A DNA stretch of 64,000 nt from Erythrobacter sp. F6033 (GTDB lineage Bacteria; Pseudomonadota; Alphaproteobacteria; Sphingomonadales; Sphingomonadaceae). Every line of letters begins with the position of its first letter. The first letter of the stretch is position 1. Below the pieces are notes generated by a model that searched no databases, was not told the DNA's origin, and saw nothing but the letters and a program-made list of their open reading frames with translations. A program made the translations under genes and the position numbers. Positions 20,001 through 27,038 of the stretch are shown piece after piece. The stretch spans positions 930,001-994,000 of the forward strand of contig NZ_JALKAZ010000001.1 in NCBI RefSeq assembly GCF_023016005.1, in the 5' to 3' direction.

Positions 20001-22507
20001 TCATTGCCGGTTCGACGATTTCTCTCCTTACCGATTTCAATACACCCACTGGTGTAACGGGCAGCGGCAATCTCAATATTACCGGCGCTACGATTAGTGC
20101 TGGGGCAGGGGGCAGCAGCCTCGATGCCCTCGGCTCGATCAGCATTTCGGGTGCTACCAGTGTGTTGGGCAGCCTGACGATGGATGCAGATGGCGATATC
20201 GCTTTTGCTACGGCGCTTGTCCAAGGCGGCGACTTTGCCGCGACCGCAGGCGGACGTATCGACTTCACGAGCGCGGAATCCATCGACATGATCGATTTCC
20301 TCGCTGGTCAAGAGATAACAGCGACAGGAGACATCACCGGATCGAACGGCGTGGTGCTGGAATCCAGCGATGCTTCGGTATCGGGCGTCAACATTTCGAG
20401 CGGCGGTGATGTCACGATACGCGCATCCTCCACGGTCGACTTCAACGATATTGCTGTCGATTTGTCCGAGGTCGATATTGTGGCAGGAAGCAATGTCACT
20501 CTGAACGACATCACAGCCTCAAGTGCGATAACGATATCGAGCGGCGGAGGGTTGACCTTCAACGATTTCGAAGCGGGCTTTGGCGTTATTCTGTCATCCC
20601 AGAACGCTACTATCGGCCAGAGCATTGATGCAGGTGCGGGTGTGATCGCCAGCGCAGGCGGATTCCTCGTAGACGACATCGACGCCGTGTCCGAAATCTC
20701 GATCACATCAAGCGATGTGATCGTCTCGAACTCGCTCAATTCCGATCAACTTGTCACTCTACGGTCAACCGGAGCTGCCGATATCACAGTCGGCACGCTC
20801 AATGCTGGTACCAATGTCACCATCGAAACCGGCGGAGAAGTCGATGTGACAAGCCTTGCGGGCGCTCAATCCGGCTCGGGCGATATCAATGTCCAAGGCG
20901 ATGGAGGTATCGCGATCAGCACGCTGTCAGGCATCGCCGCGACGCTTGAGGCCACCAATGGCGCGATCAACGTGGGCGACGCGATTATGAGCGGCCTGTT
21001 GTCAGCCGATGGCCAAAGCGTGTTCATCCGATCGACTGATGATTTGGCTGTCGCCGCGAATGCGACTGATGGGAACGTCGATATTGCTGTCGATGGCAAC
21101 CTAGCGACCGAAGGCATTTCGGCGAATGGCGATGTCATCTTGGCCAGCGGCGGGTCCTCCACAATCAATGTTGCGGCCACCGCTGTTGGTACAGCGAGCG
21201 GGCCGCCTCCGGGCAGTCAGGGTGTGCAGCAAATCACTACTGTGAATGGCGGCGACATTACCATTACGGCTGGGACGGACATTTTGATCAACTCGGTGGT
21301 TTCGGCTGCTGGCAATCTGGCGATGACCGCAGGCGGCTTGATTGATCTGCAAGCGACAGCGTCCGGCGCGACGATGCAAACGGAATCGGCTGACATCAAT
21401 ATCGGCACTTCGGGTGCGCTTGGACGGAGCGATCTGACCACTTCGATCCTGATCGGAACCGTTGGTGATATCCAGCTTGGCGGCCCAGCCGGAACATCGA
21501 CCGGATTTGAGCTCGACAATGATGAATTCTCGCGCGTGCACAGCGGCGGCGATATCACTATCACCGCTACAGGCCTCACCACTGGTGAAGGCAATATCAA
21601 TGTCGGTGATCTGAATGTTCTGGCTGGGCAGGGAACGGGCACACCGAATGATGGCAATATCGCGAATTTCGGCGGCCTGTTCCTTGAAGCGACCAACGAT
21701 GTGAACATCCTGGGCAACCTCTTGATGACCGGGCTGAGTCCCGATGGATTGCTGGCAATTGATGCCGCAAATCTGATCACGATTGACGCTGAAAACGCGA
21801 CAATCAGGCTTGAAGATACAAACGGCGCGGTGACCGGCCTTATCGGGATGACCGCAGATTCGATCATTGCCGCAAGCGGGGCGAACCAGGCCAATCTTGC
21901 TGGACTGACCTTTGCTGAGATCGAGGATCTGCTGGGCCAAGCCGCCACGTCACCGCGCCCGGATGGCTATATTCTTGGTTCAAATATCACGTTCAACGTT
22001 GATGGAAACATCCTGATCGAAAACAGCGGGTCCGGCACCGACTTCCCTGATCGGCGCGGCATAGTCGCCGATACCCTGACGATCAATTCGTCGAATGCCG
22101 ATGTTGGGATTGTGATCAACGGCGTGATTGATGGGTCTACGGGTCTCGATGCGGTCGCTTTACTGACTGCACCAACTGACTTCGATCCGGCCTCCACTGT
22201 GAACGGGTGTTTGCTGGGTGACCCAACGAGCTGCGTGGTGACGACCACTCCGCCAACTACAAATGACCCGGGTCCTGATGATGGCCCAATCCGCGACCTC
22301 ATTGATGACCAGGTGGAAGAGGATAGCCCTCTTACTGACACGGTTTCTACGATCCTTGTCGAGCTGCGCGAGGATCCCGAGCAACAGGAAGATCCATTGC
22401 TGGATGAGCCGGTTACTGGTGCAGGCAACGAAGATTTCTGGTTCGCGGAGGACGAGGAAGAAGAGGGCGAGGAAGAGAACGAAGAAGAGCTTGAACCGGC
22501 GGAGTGA
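11075..22507 (+). CDS. Giant TpsA / filamentous haemagglutinin-like exoprotein
   Basis: This is a 3810-aa two-partner-secretion exoprotein. It starts at an ATG-ATG pair behind GGGGGAA and has a long signal peptide (a charged N-terminus, then a hydrophobic stretch, ending VAAQSG). A proline-rich linker spans about 70–150. The TPS/haemagglutination-activity domain lies at about 160–300, with VNFLA-like strands, VLNRIF and YSPGGIVVGPTG in place of the usual NPNG turn. A PGRS-like glycine block runs about 725–1010 (GGNGGNGG, GGAGG). About 2600 residues of beta-helix repeats follow, rich in Asp, Ile, Gly and Thr. I found only two cysteine pairs, C2279/C2285 and C3712/C3720. The C-terminus has a Pro/Asp-rich linker and a strongly acidic tail (DFWFAEDEEEEGEEENEEE). 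Secretion through the TpsB just upstream is the expected route. The ligand is unknown; adhesion or biofilm roles are family inference. Confidence 0.93.
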   Translation: MMKNAKLSAAEFTAMSARAAVKRKRWLGSGSVLAAAIAMTATLAEPVAAQSGPIVNSRANLDPSLVSGGPGGIRPLRMRAPRETAPPPPVKPRPLPTPIANERIVMERGITLDRPVAPQPVSPPAPAPQPVTKQPTVNSVGIRSVTPASSTPATLPGDTNTPGINVLATANYFGSDVDFTPGVAEDVVELFSSQAIINWETFAAGSAGNTVDFLAAGGNLRFTSDQSDFTVLNRIFTPGIDSAVRIDGSVTSDVLSGVVSGGNVWFYSPGGIVVGPTGSFDVGSLVLTSSEISAITSTISFGGVAEPDTAVVIESGATIDAVDDVILVAPRIEQGGTVRAGGNIAYVGAEQAEISVAGGLFSISVNVGTDDANGIVHTGSTGGATVADNPNRGISIAAQGQDAAVNLLLGGSIGYDDASTAFASNGTIFLSAGDGTQANSGDITFGAGNINSSVNIDATGEIAFAVDGQGNDLTFGSATQQVQVFADADQSVAISATSGANINVNGNLTVGAGEGGTGGTINITVDDAGRNDDSSISGLLVSGNLDLNANALGTDDTAPTGVGGDAVGGTININASLGGEIIAGGVWQMRANAQAGFGGFQSGTATGGLVNIAITGENTRVGSNGFMGVSTQADAALDPFGSSVGGALPVIGSDSTGGAVNISVTDGVFSAPSLTVFSSATATAGSADADPDTQDAVAGDITIANSGTGTLDLGQIFVQANGTGADGATGGFFEPGARGGAGTGGVVSITSSTDLTSLTAVSIAARGNGGNGGDGGFSGTGGVGGVGQGGDITLSVSGTGALLDNLSTLFLDTSGQGGNGGVGGTEASLTDSGDGGAGGNGIGGTASFGIGGTGATFDFDTDLFNLSAGGNGGNGGAGAANFSGLIAGDGGAGGDGTGGDAILRADSGSTLTLSSASVGANLSVSGNGGAGGSGGFIDMGLGGFAGDGGAGGVGTGGSPQLVAAGGTITGTNVDMSAIGAGGAGGIGGDDGLTQLGLDGAGGDAFGGTPTITTIDGSPGVITFGNLNINASAFGGSGNITGTGSAGQIAITDGSADPAGLITLGSLGVSSLGTTGTTTGLLTISSDSGPITVTGAVNANVQGSIDFDFDADGQIVVGGTTTLTASGNIGFAHTNNTGDLNTIDGTGAIVANAGLAFVGGDGTNIVSGAAVTVDAGTIAYDDITAGSVASLTSRTGSITGTSTGTVTGSSVVDAIDMLSAQDITFGNLVSLNGNIDIDAIGNITGVDANSAQFINIDSTGAPAGVIDVDTVTSGSLVTINGGSVDIETLNAGFIANILTTVGDLDIATLNSASSVNLDAAGSIILGTATTSSFISNSVAATTIGSLTTTGGTADVVIDAGTTAAYTTIDVDRQIRIDAASIVGGDLIVDANVVLQADTIDIGNVTIEDIGNIDIDAFTGTLSTGDLTGNIIQLDTPGDLSIGAVNAASTINIGAGNDAVVGDVDTGGLTWNVTGNLDAGNITGNTTVATSRIIVGGDADITSMTVDNLLNVNVTGALTGGAFRGLGPISIVTLDAGSIDIASVESTNQSVTLTARNGDAVVGNAVSGGQTSITADNITLDNGDVGGTLRLNATAGDISGTGVIDVAGAIDLDATGDIGFGSLSAGTSFAADANGNIAFNSASAASTLTFNAGGDIGFTSLSGDNTVTLDATGAINGGAVTTDQVTASSTFTAGTSVTLGDVITRIFTVTAGTDITLGAVDALGRDIRGIAINLDAGGNVDFTSLTSGRGIDIDSATISGGNIVTDNGIDIQAEAISIGDVTVVDTGPVNLVTSISDLTVGNISNTNFGIALDSAGALTAGDLTLSGTSNSSDIDIIAAGNTIIGDATSGNQLDINVTGNLTAGNLVSNVVSPGTTIDVTGDASIASFDALLGPATLTIGGVLTGGTFATDGGLSLNAASVDVAGAISRGQAVNVTATLGDATIGNAQAATDLTVDANGTPTIGTYSVGDDLTLTGSSVDLGAGVIAGNLLLQALGGDVTLTLDGNESIVVGGQATLNANGNIVVTHTNNATGAISLDVTGNINTSAGGDIDAQSGSILSGFEVFLLANGSINVDDVRGIPGIVIEAGGSVTVNNATATGPQFSSNISGITIDAGLNSAAGIPLYDPIANALITGSLNSYSNIVVRAGGVARFAAGSSTNADNRVFVQTGDDIIVDAGATITSANNPSTAPNPLDPFNGVGAIDLQAGGLTNLLSIPSTPIASLVVNGTLNANNAAIIGSANAIDGLDGTFMASSIALDINDAPVAMGFVSDDNGLLSMGCFQGNICIGNIMADNVIEIGQASNNDVIELIIQQGTVNANDILITTRNDIVMGTNGIATTLNAANTFTARSLTGNVDLLDAAITSGQIVIDAAGSLVGSGTLTSVNDIGISVGQDLSAAAIVTDGQLTRAEDVGGALEALYNVPGFFNVDLLSIGTGNINVSTGDGLRIGTAIVPGTNIVLSAGTIAQLDFTDSAVGVFVDGGSVVLGDITVTGDVSADSNSTIDFTTINADNDISFFAGTDAIGGDLTAGATAQIDAQFISLNTVDAANITLNSASDIFFDLLTSPNAIGLTATNGTIGANMGPGDIDSGGSVSLEAQIIDVGNIDAAGNVDLTATAGSVTVGDVSNTALGSGISLTAGGANGDINAGTLTANSGDILISAARNIALISAATSAATPTAGTIALLSGGDVSATGSLSAGEDLAIRSLGNASLASIAAGDDVIIDADGSVALDSATSSGTGVDLFAIVFDTTNAGQANSILFGAETSSGSNIGISGGTDVTAAGTLNANGAISVTATGTPSIGNAISGGDTSVSGASVTFNNGTVGGDLSLIATAGDIDGSGTVSVAGGIALQATGGIGFGTLVAQNGDFTAVAGDDIVFDAVDSSQLVDLQAGGLIQGDRIDAATSVTLSADSSIFIDHAEAGTDFTATAGGNFTTGLNSIITGGDVVIAGDIVDLGNSTAGGLIDVQGTQIDFVNLIAGSTISLLTDFNTPTGVTGSGNLNITGATISAGAGGSSLDALGSISISGATSVLGSLTMDADGDIAFATALVQGGDFAATAGGRIDFTSAESIDMIDFLAGQEITATGDITGSNGVVLESSDASVSGVNISSGGDVTIRASSTVDFNDIAVDLSEVDIVAGSNVTLNDITASSAITISSGGGLTFNDFEAGFGVILSSQNATIGQSIDAGAGVIASAGGFLVDDIDAVSEISITSSDVIVSNSLNSDQLVTLRSTGAADITVGTLNAGTNVTIETGGEVDVTSLAGAQSGSGDINVQGDGGIAISTLSGIAATLEATNGAINVGDAIMSGLLSADGQSVFIRSTDDLAVAANATDGNVDIAVDGNLATEGISANGDVILASGGSSTINVAATAVGTASGPPPGSQGVQQITTVNGGDITITAGTDILINSVVSAAGNLAMTAGGLIDLQATASGATMQTESADINIGTSGALGRSDLTTSILIGTVGDIQLGGPAGTSTGFELDNDEFSRVHSGGDITITATGLTTGEGNINVGDLNVLAGQGTGTPNDGNIANFGGLFLEATNDVNILGNLLMTGLSPDGLLAIDAANLITIDAENATIRLEDTNGAVTGLIGMTADSIIAASGANQANLAGLTFAEIEDLLGQAATSPRPDGYILGSNITFNVDGNILIENSGSGTDFPDRRGIVADTLTINSSNADVGIVINGVIDGSTGLDAVALLTAPTDFDPASTVNGCLLGDPTSCVVTTTPPTTNDPGPDDGPIRDLIDDQVEEDSPLTDTVSTILVELREDPEQQEDPLLDEPVTGAGNEDFWFAEDEEEEGEEENEEELEPAE
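13250..14105 (+). repeat. Glycine-rich PGRS-like repeat block inside the TpsA gene
   Basis: Here the coding sequence alternates runs of glycine codons (NGGNGGDGG, GDGGAGGDGTGG, GNGGAGGSGG and similar) with short strand modules such as TLSVSGTG and ATFDFDTDLFNL. About five Gly-rich clusters recur at intervals of very roughly 50–60 residues. The DNA is correspondingly rich in GGCGGT/GGTGGC-type triplets and is a plausible site of replication slippage. The motif is not the RTX calcium nonapeptide (no regular GGxGxDxUx). Confidence 0.8.
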
Positions 22508-22556
22508 GCGGTGATCTCTTGACCAGTGGCACGGTGCGTGTGCATGGCTTCGCGCC

Positions 22557-24008
22557 ATGACTGACACCCCGCTAAAGCTGTTCAACAGCCTGACCCGCCA
22601 GATCGAAGCATTCGAGCCTGTCCATTCCGGCGAAGCGCGCGTCTATACCTGCGGGCCGACGGTCTACAACTATCCGCATATCGGCAATATGCGCGCCTAT
22701 GTTTTTGCCGACATCCTTGGCCGTGCGCTCAGTCATAAGGGGCTGAAGCTGACCCATATCATCAACATCACCGATGTCGGGCACCTTACCGATGATGCCG
22801 ATGCGGGTGAGGATAAGATGGAGAAGATGGCGGCGCAAAAGGCGCAGTCGATCTGGGACATCGCGCAACATTATACGCAAGCCTATTGGGCCGATGTGAA
22901 GGCGCTCAACATTCGCCAGCCGGCCAAATGGTCTGTCGCGACCGATTACATCGAAGAGATGATCGAATTCGCGAAAAGCATCGCGGACAAGCACTGCTAC
23001 GAATGCGAAACAGGCCTCTATTTCGATACAACCACGATTGAGGATTACGGCCGCCTCGCGCGCGCTGTGACCGAAGAGGGTGAAGGCCGCATCGATACCG
23101 TTGAGGGCAAACGGAACGCCGCAGATTTCGCAATCTGGCGCAAAACGCCCGCTGGCGAAAAGCGTCAGATGGAATGGGACAGCCCGTGGGGCAAGGGCGC
23201 ACCCGGCTGGCATCTGGAATGTTCGGTCATGGGCGAAAAGCTACTGGGCTTTCCGTTCGACATTCACACCGGCGGGATCGACCACCGCGAAATTCACCAT
23301 CCGAACGAGATTGCGCAAAATCAGGCTTTCTGCGGCTGCGGCGGCTTAAGCGAAGCGACCAATTCCGGCGCAAAGATCTGGATGCACAACAATTTCCTCG
23401 TCGAGCGTTCGGGCAAGATGTCCAAATCCTCGGGCGAGTTCCTGCGTCTGCAATTGCTGATCGACAAAGGGTATCACCCGCTCGCGTATCGGATGATGTG
23501 CCTTCAGGCGCATTATCGCAGCGAGTTGGAGTTCAGCTGGGAAGGACTGGATGCCGCCCTCACGCGCCTTAAACGTATGGTCATGGCGGTCGAGCGTCTG
23601 TCTGACGCAGAATCGCAACCAATGGCCGAACATCCAAAATTCGCTGCCCCATTGGCAAAGTTCGAAGAGGCGATTGCGGATGATCTCAACACGCCAATCG
23701 CGCTGACCGCCATCGAAGACGCGCTAGCCGTCAAAAAAGTCGATGCGGCAATCAAGCGCGCCGTGATCGAATATATGGACGGCGTTCTTGGTCTCGGCCT
23801 GTTCGATCTGTCCCGCACCGATCTGCGCATCCGGCCCAAGACTGCCGAAATCACCGAAACGGAAATTGAAGACGCGCTGACCCGCCGCAAGACCGCGCGC
23901 GCAGAAAAAGACTTTGCCGCCTCGGACGCTATCCGTGACGAACTCTCGGCGAAAGGCGTCGAGGCAATGGACGGTGATCCGCTCGGCTGGGAGTGGAAAC
24001 TGAGTTGA
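22557..24008 (+). CDS. cysS: Cysteinyl-tRNA synthetase
   Basis: CysS charges tRNA-Cys. The 483-aa class I synthetase carries the HIGN signature at about residues 41–44 and KMSKS at about 287–291. It has the zinc-ligand cysteine in TCGPTVYNY (Cys32) and the later WHLECSVMGEK and HTGGIDHREIHHPNE segments that complete the zinc/cysteine site. The C-terminal helical anticodon region (EDALTRRKTARAEKDF… IRDELSAKGV) is intact. The ATG at 22557 fits the family start. It lies 49 bases after tpsA, with no hairpin I could recognise between them, so read-through from the giant gene cannot be excluded. Confidence 0.98.
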   Translation: MTDTPLKLFNSLTRQIEAFEPVHSGEARVYTCGPTVYNYPHIGNMRAYVFADILGRALSHKGLKLTHIINITDVGHLTDDADAGEDKMEKMAAQKAQSIWDIAQHYTQAYWADVKALNIRQPAKWSVATDYIEEMIEFAKSIADKHCYECETGLYFDTTTIEDYGRLARAVTEEGEGRIDTVEGKRNAADFAIWRKTPAGEKRQMEWDSPWGKGAPGWHLECSVMGEKLLGFPFDIHTGGIDHREIHHPNEIAQNQAFCGCGGLSEATNSGAKIWMHNNFLVERSGKMSKSSGEFLRLQLLIDKGYHPLAYRMMCLQAHYRSELEFSWEGLDAALTRLKRMVMAVERLSDAESQPMAEHPKFAAPLAKFEEAIADDLNTPIALTAIEDALAVKKVDAAIKRAVIEYMDGVLGLGLFDLSRTDLRIRPKTAEITETEIEDALTRRKTARAEKDFAASDAIRDELSAKGVEAMDGDPLGWEWKLS

Positions 24009-24241
24009 CGCAAAGCCAAGTCTTCAGGCTGACCAACAGGCAATCCAAGGACGTTGTGCTAGTAGTAGAGCCTTGGGCTACACGCTTCGATTTAGCTCCT
24101 AGCGCAACCGCTGAAATATCCGTCATCGCTGAGGGTGATACGCCGCCAAGCAAATTTGAGATGCTAGATGACCACGTCATCTTCTGGTGCGAAGGATCGG
24201 ATTGTGATCTTCGTATCAATGGAAAGGAAATTGACTGGTGA
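24005..24241 (+). CDS. Small hypothetical protein coupled to hydroxyacid dehydrogenase
   Basis: A short reading frame (about 78–82 aa) begins within the end of cysS. The candidate starts are TTG 24005, which overlaps the cysS stop, and GTG 23993; neither has a strong Shine–Dalgarno. The product starts LTQSQVFRLTNRQSKDVVLVVEP and ends CDLRINGKEIDW. It is acidic and beta-rich with no signal peptide or known motif. Its TGA overlaps the GTG start of the next gene (GTGA), which supports real, coupled translation. I do not recognise the family. It looks like a small standalone beta-sandwich, but that is a guess. Confidence 0.55.
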   Translation: MTQSQVFRLTNRQSKDVVLVVEPWATRFDLAPSATAEISVIAEGDTPPSKFEMLDDHVIFWCEGSDCDLRINGKEIDW

Positions 24242-25176
24242 CAATTCTCGCAATTTCAGGACTTATCCGCCCCTTGCTTGAACCGCGCTTGCCAGCCGAA
24301 CTTGACGTGCGCTGGTTTATGACCCCCGAAGAAGCGGTTGAAGCGGTTAAGGGCGCCGAGATCGGCTGGTTCGATTCCAACAACAAAGACGACATGGTCA
24401 AATCGCTCGAAGCGGCGACTGAACTCAAATGGCTCAATTCGATCTATGCGGGCCTCGATTTTCTGCCGATGGATGTCCTGATTGATCGCAATATCACCGT
24501 CACCAACGGGGCGGGGATCAATGCGATAACCATCGCCGAATATGTCGTGATGGGTATGCTCAATATCGCCAAGGGATACCGCGAGGTCATGCGCGCACAG
24601 GAACGGCGCGAATGGTTGCTTGATAGCCCCGGAAAACGCGAGCTGTCCGGGTCGAAAGCGCTCTTGCTGGGCTATGGTGCGATCGGAAAACTGATCAAAC
24701 CGCGCCTTGAGGCGTTCGATGTCGATGTAACGGTGGTTCGGCGTTCGGGCGGGGAAGGTGTGCTTACTCCCGATGAATGGCGCGCAAAATTGAGCGAGTT
24801 TGATTGGGTCATCCTGGCTGTGCCTGCGACGCCTGAAACCGATGGGATGATCGGAGCAGACGAGATCGCCGCAATGAAGTCTGACGCGGTGATCGTGAAC
24901 ATCGCGCGTGGTGCCGTGATCGATCAACCCGCTCTCGTCAGCGCGCTTGAAGGCAAAAAAATTGGCGGGGCGTTCCTTGATGTGACGACGCCGGAACCTT
25001 TACCCGAAGACCACCCGCTCTGGTCGCTCGACAATGCACATATCAGTATGCACCTTTCGGGCCGCGCGCAGGACAAGATGTTTATTCGCAGCGCAGACCG
25101 GTTCTTGGACAATCTCGACAAATATCTACGCGGCGAACCTGTTGCCCCGGTTTTCGATCCTCGCATCGGATATTGA
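24238..25176 (+). CDS. D-2-hydroxyacid dehydrogenase (NAD(P)-dependent)
   Basis: This 312-aa enzyme of the D-isomer 2-hydroxyacid dehydrogenase family interconverts 2-oxoacids and D-2-hydroxyacids. The Rossmann motif GYGAIG lies at about residue 143. The catalytic Arg sits in VNIARGAVID, the Glu in TPEPLPEDHPLW, and the acid/base His in ISMHLSGRAQDK. The lid segment before the Rossmann core is typical (NGAGINAITIAEYVVMGML). The GTG start overlaps the stop of the preceding small gene. The precise substrate (glyoxylate, hydroxypyruvate, phosphoglycerate or other) cannot be read from the sequence. Confidence 0.9.
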   Translation: MTILAISGLIRPLLEPRLPAELDVRWFMTPEEAVEAVKGAEIGWFDSNNKDDMVKSLEAATELKWLNSIYAGLDFLPMDVLIDRNITVTNGAGINAITIAEYVVMGMLNIAKGYREVMRAQERREWLLDSPGKRELSGSKALLLGYGAIGKLIKPRLEAFDVDVTVVRRSGGEGVLTPDEWRAKLSEFDWVILAVPATPETDGMIGADEIAAMKSDAVIVNIARGAVIDQPALVSALEGKKIGGAFLDVTTPEPLPEDHPLWSLDNAHISMHLSGRAQDKMFIRSADRFLDNLDKYLRGEPVAPVFDPRIGY

Positions 25177-25351
25177 CCCCAAACAATTGGCGCATTCGTC
25201 CAATTCATGCATGGTGTTTGCAGGCACTACTGCGTGCAAGCCTGACCGGGCATTGTGAATGTAACCGTTCGGGCGATTTGAGAGAACATTGAGGTGTAGT
25301 GCCTGGTGCCCCGATGCAGTGGCACGTTCTCGAACAAGGGGGGAATTTGAA

Positions 25352-27010
25352 ATGACTGAGACCAAAAAAGCGTCTGACGTGTTCATCGACTGTCTCGAAG
25401 CCGAAGGTTGCGAGTACATCTTTGGCGTACCAGGTGAAGAAAACCTGGATTTCCTCGATTCCCTCGGAAAATCGGACAGGATCAAACTGATCCTGACCCG
25501 TCACGAGCAAGGCGCGGGCTTTATGGCGGCGACCTATGGCCGCCACACCGGCAAAACCGGCGTCTGCGTGGCGACGCTTGGCCCAGGCGCGACCAATTTT
25601 GTGACCTCCGCAGCCTATGCCCAGCTAGGCGGCATGCCCGTACTGATGATCACAGGCCAGAAACCGATCAAGAAATCGAAGCAAGGCCGGTTCCAGATCG
25701 TCGATATCGTGTCCCTGATGGAGCCGGTGACGAAGTACTCAATCCAGATTGCTGCGGGTGACAACATCCCAAGCCGCGTGCGCGAGGCGTACCGTCTGGC
25801 CGAAGAGGAAAAGCCGGGTGCGACTCTGATCGAGCTGCCCGAAGACATTGCCGAAGAACCGACCGAAGACTTCAAGCCGCTGCCCAAGAGCGTGGCGCGT
25901 CGTCCTTCGGCGGAATCCAAAGCTGTTCGCGCGGCCGTCAAAGCGGTTGAGGCGGCGAAGAACCCCGTTCTGGTCATTGGTGCAGGCGCGAACCGCAAAT
26001 TGTGTGGCCGGATGCTGGAACAATTCGTCGAAAAGACCGGCATTCCGTTCCTGACCACGCAAATGGGCAAGGGTGTTATTGACGAACGCCATCCGAAATT
26101 CCTCGGCTGCGCGGCTCTTTCGGCGGGGGACTTCGTTCACCGCGCTGTGGAAGCGTCAGACTGCATCATCAATGTCGGCCACGATGTGATCGAGAAACCG
26201 CCATTCTTCATGCACGATAACGGCGTAACCGTGATCCACGTGTCGACCCGCACAGCAGAGGTTGATCCGGTCTACTTCCCGCAAGTCGAATTGATTGGCG
26301 ATATCGCCAATGCGATCTGGCAGATGAAAGAAGATATCAGCCCGAACCGCAGTTGGAATTTCGATCATATGCTGGCCTATCATCAGGCGGAGCTTGACCA
26401 CACAGGAGCATTGGCAGCTGACACCCGTTTCCCGATCTTCCCGCCGCATCTGGTTCAGCAAGTGCGTGATTGCATGCCGCGTGATGGCATCATTTGTCTG
26501 GACAATGGTATCTACAAAATCTGGTTCGCGCGCGGTTATACCGCGTATCTGCCCAACACCGTGCTGCTCGACAATGCGCTCGCGACAATGGGCGCAGGCC
26601 TGCCCAGCGCGATGATGAGCGCGATGCTCTATCCGGAGCGCAAGGTTATGGCGATCTGCGGTGACGGCGGGTTTATGATGAACTCTCAGGAGCTTGAGAC
26701 TGCGGTCCGCCTAGGTCTTAACCTTACTGTCCTGATCCTGCGCGATGATGCCTACGGTATGATCCGCTGGAAACAGGCCAATATGGGTTTTGACGATTAC
26801 GGCCTGACCTATGGCAATCCAGACTTCGTCAAATATGTCGAAAGTTATGGCGGCCACGGCCACCGTGTAGAGAGCAGCGAGCATCTCACCGAAGTGCTGG
26901 CCCATTGCCGCGACACGCCCGGTGTCCATTTGATCGATTGCCCGGTCGATTATACCGAGAATGATCAGATATTAAATCACGATATCAAGGAACTGAGCGC
27001 GAAGTTGTGA
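25352..27010 (+). CDS. Acetolactate synthase-like ThDP enzyme (large subunit type)
   Basis: This 552-aa thiamine-diphosphate enzyme most resembles acetolactate synthase large subunits, which condense two pyruvates. It begins at the ATG at 25352 behind AAGGGGGG. The N-domain carries the activating Glu52 (RHEQGAGFMAA) and GPGATNFVT. The middle domain has VIGAGANR. The C-domain has the Mg/ThDP motif GDGGFMMNSQE. No small regulatory subunit gene is nearby, which points to a catabolic AlsS-like or substrate-divergent enzyme, not the ilvBN biosynthetic pair. An aldehyde dehydrogenase gene follows 28 bases later, so the two probably form an operon and may act on linked substrates. The true substrate is uncertain. 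Confidence 0.85.
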   Translation: MTETKKASDVFIDCLEAEGCEYIFGVPGEENLDFLDSLGKSDRIKLILTRHEQGAGFMAATYGRHTGKTGVCVATLGPGATNFVTSAAYAQLGGMPVLMITGQKPIKKSKQGRFQIVDIVSLMEPVTKYSIQIAAGDNIPSRVREAYRLAEEEKPGATLIELPEDIAEEPTEDFKPLPKSVARRPSAESKAVRAAVKAVEAAKNPVLVIGAGANRKLCGRMLEQFVEKTGIPFLTTQMGKGVIDERHPKFLGCAALSAGDFVHRAVEASDCIINVGHDVIEKPPFFMHDNGVTVIHVSTRTAEVDPVYFPQVELIGDIANAIWQMKEDISPNRSWNFDHMLAYHQAELDHTGALAADTRFPIFPPHLVQQVRDCMPRDGIICLDNGIYKIWFARGYTAYLPNTVLLDNALATMGAGLPSAMMSAMLYPERKVMAICGDGGFMMNSQELETAVRLGLNLTVLILRDDAYGMIRWKQANMGFDDYGLTYGNPDFVKYVESYGGHGHRVESSEHLTEVLAHCRDTPGVHLIDCPVDYTENDQILNHDIKELSAKL

Positions 27011-27038
27011 GATTGATAGGGATGAAAGGACACACCAG

